7,258 nt of DNA from Candidatus Bathyarchaeota archaeon B26-1 (lineage in GTDB: Archaea > Thermoproteota > Bathyarchaeia > Bathyarchaeales > B26-1), in assembly GCA_001593925.1 (NCBI GenBank), contig LUCD01000117.1, positions 1 to 7,258 on the forward strand. Direction: 5' to 3'. Under the pieces are notes generated by a model. It worked only from the letters and a program-made list of their open reading frames with translations. It searched no databases and was not told where the DNA came from. This document shows, piece after piece, positions 5,615 to 7,258 of the stretch (position 1 is its first letter; every line of letters starts with the position of its first letter). The position numbers and the translations under genes were made by a program.

Positions 5615-5938
5615 TATAGTTGAAGTATGACTTTAGCTGCTATGAAAACCTTGGAGTATTTCTTATACAAGAGCGAAGCAAGGATTACCCTAATTTTAAA
5701 CGGAACAGGCTTATGTTTCTGAGAAAAAGCCTTGACCAACCTTTCCTACGCATTGGAAACAATTTTATGTCCCTTAACTGAGAGGGAGGGCGTTTATGCT
5801 GATTAATTTCAGAACCGGACTTGGATATATCCCCCATCGGCGTTATCGTTAGAGGTTAAGTCTAAATATTCCTTCACACCCGATTTACGCATCCGTATAA
5901 AAGAGGGTTTGAGAAGAATGCACTTAGGGGACCCTATC
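5615..5938. other. Gene-poor spacer with two tiny reading frames
   Basis: No gene of normal size is visible. A 31-codon frame at 5627-5722 (plus) has no ribosome-binding site. An 18-codon frame at 5796-5852 (plus) follows a strong GGGAGGG site at about 6 nt. If one base is restored, the second continues as DLDISPIGVIVRG and then stops. That could be the start of a lost gene, but the match is too short to name. Confidence 0.4.
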
Positions 5939-6895
5939 CTACTTCCCCTTCACCCCTTCGATGGCCTTGCCAACGATCTCGATGGCCTCTATATGGTCTC
6001 TCCGACAGGCCTCCAGTGTCGGTTTCCAGACGGTCTGTAGGAAACCCAGTAACCGCTCAGGGGCGATATGCTCCATGCAGTACGAGACCGTCTTTTGGAA
6101 GTTCTCTGGGAAGCTCCATGTGCTGCCGGTTGGTATCTGGTCGTATCCATGTTCTTCTAGGTCGAGGTAAGCCTTCACGTAGGTTACGTCCTCGCTGAAC
6201 TCGGAGCCGTAGTACCAGTTGCTCTGGAGAACGGACTTGGGCATCTTCTCGAAGAACTCGTCCGGATGCCTCCAGAGACGGTCTGACCATATCCATGGTC
6301 TTACACCTCTCTTCTCCACCTCCCTTACGAGGAAGTAGAGGTCATGCCACCAGAGGTCGTATTGGCGGATTACGACGTAGCGGTACTCCTTTTGGTGTTG
6401 AGCCGTCTCCTCATCCATGCCAAGATGGAAGAACCTTGGTTTATCGAATATCTCGATGACCTCATGTATCAGGTCTCTACAGACCTCGTAGTAGGTGTCT
6501 GTGGATACGCATCTGGAGTATGGGCCGAGCCAAGTATCATGGGCGGTTGAGAAATTCAACTTTGGAATCGGCTCGATTCCCAGCTCTCTTATCCTAGACA
6601 GTTCCTCCTTGAGCCGACTTACAGTCCAAGCGTTATGTACAGCGATCTCCGGGTGGCTCTCATACTTAACCCCATCACCAAGGTCTATAACAAGCATGTT
6701 TATACCCACATCGGCCATCCTTTCAAGGAGGTCGCTCCATAATCCGTCATCGAAGCGCAGGTAGGGCTTAGCACTGTAATACTCCCTCCCAGGAACCTCC
6801 CGGTCAGCCCACATATTATAGCTGAGATGTATTAGGTAGGCCCAGATCATCCCGTTCCCTCTCGGATTCTCTTCCGAAAACTTCAAATCCGGCAA
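5939..6895 (-). CDS. GH20-like glycoside hydrolase (TIM barrel)
   Basis: The 318-residue protein resembles the GH20 beta-N-acetylhexosaminidase fold. The key motif FFHLGMDEE (155-163) matches the GH20 H-x-G-x-D-E signature, with Asp161-Glu162 as the expected catalytic pair for substrate-assisted hydrolysis. PKLNFSTAHDTWLG (111-124) and WIWSDRLWRH (201-210) look like further barrel strands with aromatic sugar-binding residues. No signal peptide or membrane helix is present, so it should act in the cytoplasm, perhaps on imported oligosaccharides. It most resembles uncharacterised proteins I associate with Lentisphaerae, Planctomycetes and Verrucomicrobia. The listed start is a TTG at 6895. A TTG at 6886 and the ATG at 6850 are alternatives, and none has ideal ribosome-binding spacing. 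The substrate is not determined. Confidence 0.85.
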   Translation of the reverse strand: MPDLKFSEENPRGNGMIWAYLIHLSYNMWADREVPGREYYSAKPYLRFDDGLWSDLLERMADVGINMLVIDLGDGVKYESHPEIAVHNAWTVSRLKEELSRIRELGIEPIPKLNFSTAHDTWLGPYSRCVSTDTYYEVCRDLIHEVIEIFDKPRFFHLGMDEETAQHQKEYRYVVIRQYDLWWHDLYFLVREVEKRGVRPWIWSDRLWRHPDEFFEKMPKSVLQSNWYYGSEFSEDVTYVKAYLDLEEHGYDQIPTGSTWSFPENFQKTVSYCMEHIAPERLLGFLQTVWKPTLEACRRDHIEAIEIVGKAIEGVKGK

Positions 6896-6922
6896 TCCCC
6901 CAAAAGAGACCTTATGCTCCCA

Positions 6923-6946
6923 TCGCTTTTAAAATTTTATAAGCGA
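6923..6946. promoter_or_regulatory. Near-palindromic promoter core of the GH20-like gene
   Basis: TCGCTTtTAAAATTTTAtAAGCGA is a 24-bp palindrome with a single mismatched pair. On the minus strand TTATAAAATTTTA forms a strong TATA box, with a predicted start near 6905-6910 just ahead of the GH20-like gene. It also reads as a TATA box on the plus strand, facing the decayed ABC gene. It marks the exact junction between the two. Confidence 0.5.
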
Positions 6947-7195
6947 GAATTGTTAGGGTTGGAGGAGAGGCCCACCCATTTTCCCAACCGGCTCTCTAGC
7001 GGTGAGTAGTGGAGGGGGGTAGCCATAGCCAGAGAGCCTTCCTGAATGAGCCTGTTCTGCTCCTCTGCGACGAGCCTACCGGAGACTAGACCCAAAGACG
7101 GAGCGGAAACAGTTAAGCTCCTAGCCGAGGCAAATAGTAGGCATGGGATAACCATAATCGTTGCGACCCATGACCAAAATACAGCCAAGCTATGA
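6947..7195 (+). pseudogene. Decayed ABC transporter ATPase (MacB/LolD type), C-terminal half only
   Basis: Three frames together spell the second half of an ABC ATPase. Frame one (from 6947) gives ELLGLEERPTHFPNRL, then LSSGE, a TAG at 7007 in place of the expected Gln, then WRGVAIAR; this is the ABC signature region. Frame two (from 7036) gives AFLNEPVLLLCDEPTGD, the Walker B region with Asp-Glu-Pro-Thr. Frame three (7086-7100) gives LDPKT, the D-loop. The first frame resumes at 7103 with AETVKLLAE and ITIIVATHD, whose His is the switch residue, and ends at TGA 7193. Walker A and the Q-loop are absent, because the GH20-like promoter begins where they should be. One stop, three frame changes and truncation mean no function remains. 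The last 63 bases of the window show no further gene. Confidence 0.88.
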
Positions 7196-7258
7196 TGTAG
7201 CGACCTTCTAGCAGCGGCTTAACCCGTTTGGAAACCTTGTGCAGTTAGAGTTAAAAAA

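Noticed and set aside
6937..7188. 83-codon minus-strand reading frame upstream of the GH20-like gene
   Set aside because: It is the antisense of the ABC ATPase remnant, whose motifs on the plus strand are unmistakable.
1..7258. CRISPR array, insertion sequence or a defence system
   Set aside because: No regularly spaced repeats, no transposase and no terminal inverted repeats of an element were seen. The repeats present are short and local.

Overview
The window reads as a piece of an anaerobic archaeal genome, most likely a Thermoproteota lineage of the Bathyarchaeia type. This placement is inferred. The grounds are TATA-like boxes about 25 nt before expected transcript starts, frequent TTG starts behind GGAGG or GGTGAT ribosome-binding sites, T-run terminators, a stand-alone pyruvate-kinase-C-like protein, a DPM2-like membrane protein, and a rubrerythrin/desulfoferrodoxin pair typical of anaerobes.

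Left end (1-1255): two minus-strand genes, probably one operon. A small two-helix membrane protein resembling eukaryotic DPM2, with a very acidic tail, comes first. A sugar-phosphate nucleotidyltransferase follows and is cut by the window edge. Together they suggest a nucleotide-sugar or lipid-linked glycan pathway. An AT-rich core behind the DPM2-like gene could drive both strands. On the plus side it faces a structured element (1113-1253) with the look of an unassigned non-coding RNA.

Positions 1256-1739 hold no convincing gene. A minus-strand glycoside-hydrolase-like five-bladed propeller protein follows (1740-3005). Its conserved N-terminus lies in another frame up to 3138, so the gene carries a one-base frameshift. 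A plus-strand orphan pyruvate kinase C-terminal-domain protein follows (3321-3896).

Positions 3982-4965 hold an oxidative-stress operon on the minus strand: rubrerythrin, then desulfoferrodoxin (superoxide reductase). Divergent from it is an Lrp/AsnC-type regulator broken by two frameshifts (5178-5583). After a gene-poor stretch comes a GH20-like hydrolase on the minus strand (5939-6895). Its promoter is a 24-bp near-palindrome.

Directly beyond that palindrome, on the plus strand, lie the decayed remains of a MacB/LolD-type ABC transporter ATPase (6947-7195). It has lost its Walker A half and carries one stop and three frame changes. The four most notable points are the DPM2-like protein beside a nucleotidyltransferase, the unassigned structured RNA, two signal-less carbohydrate-active proteins of a type I associate with Planctomycetes and Lentisphaerae, and the cluster of broken genes.
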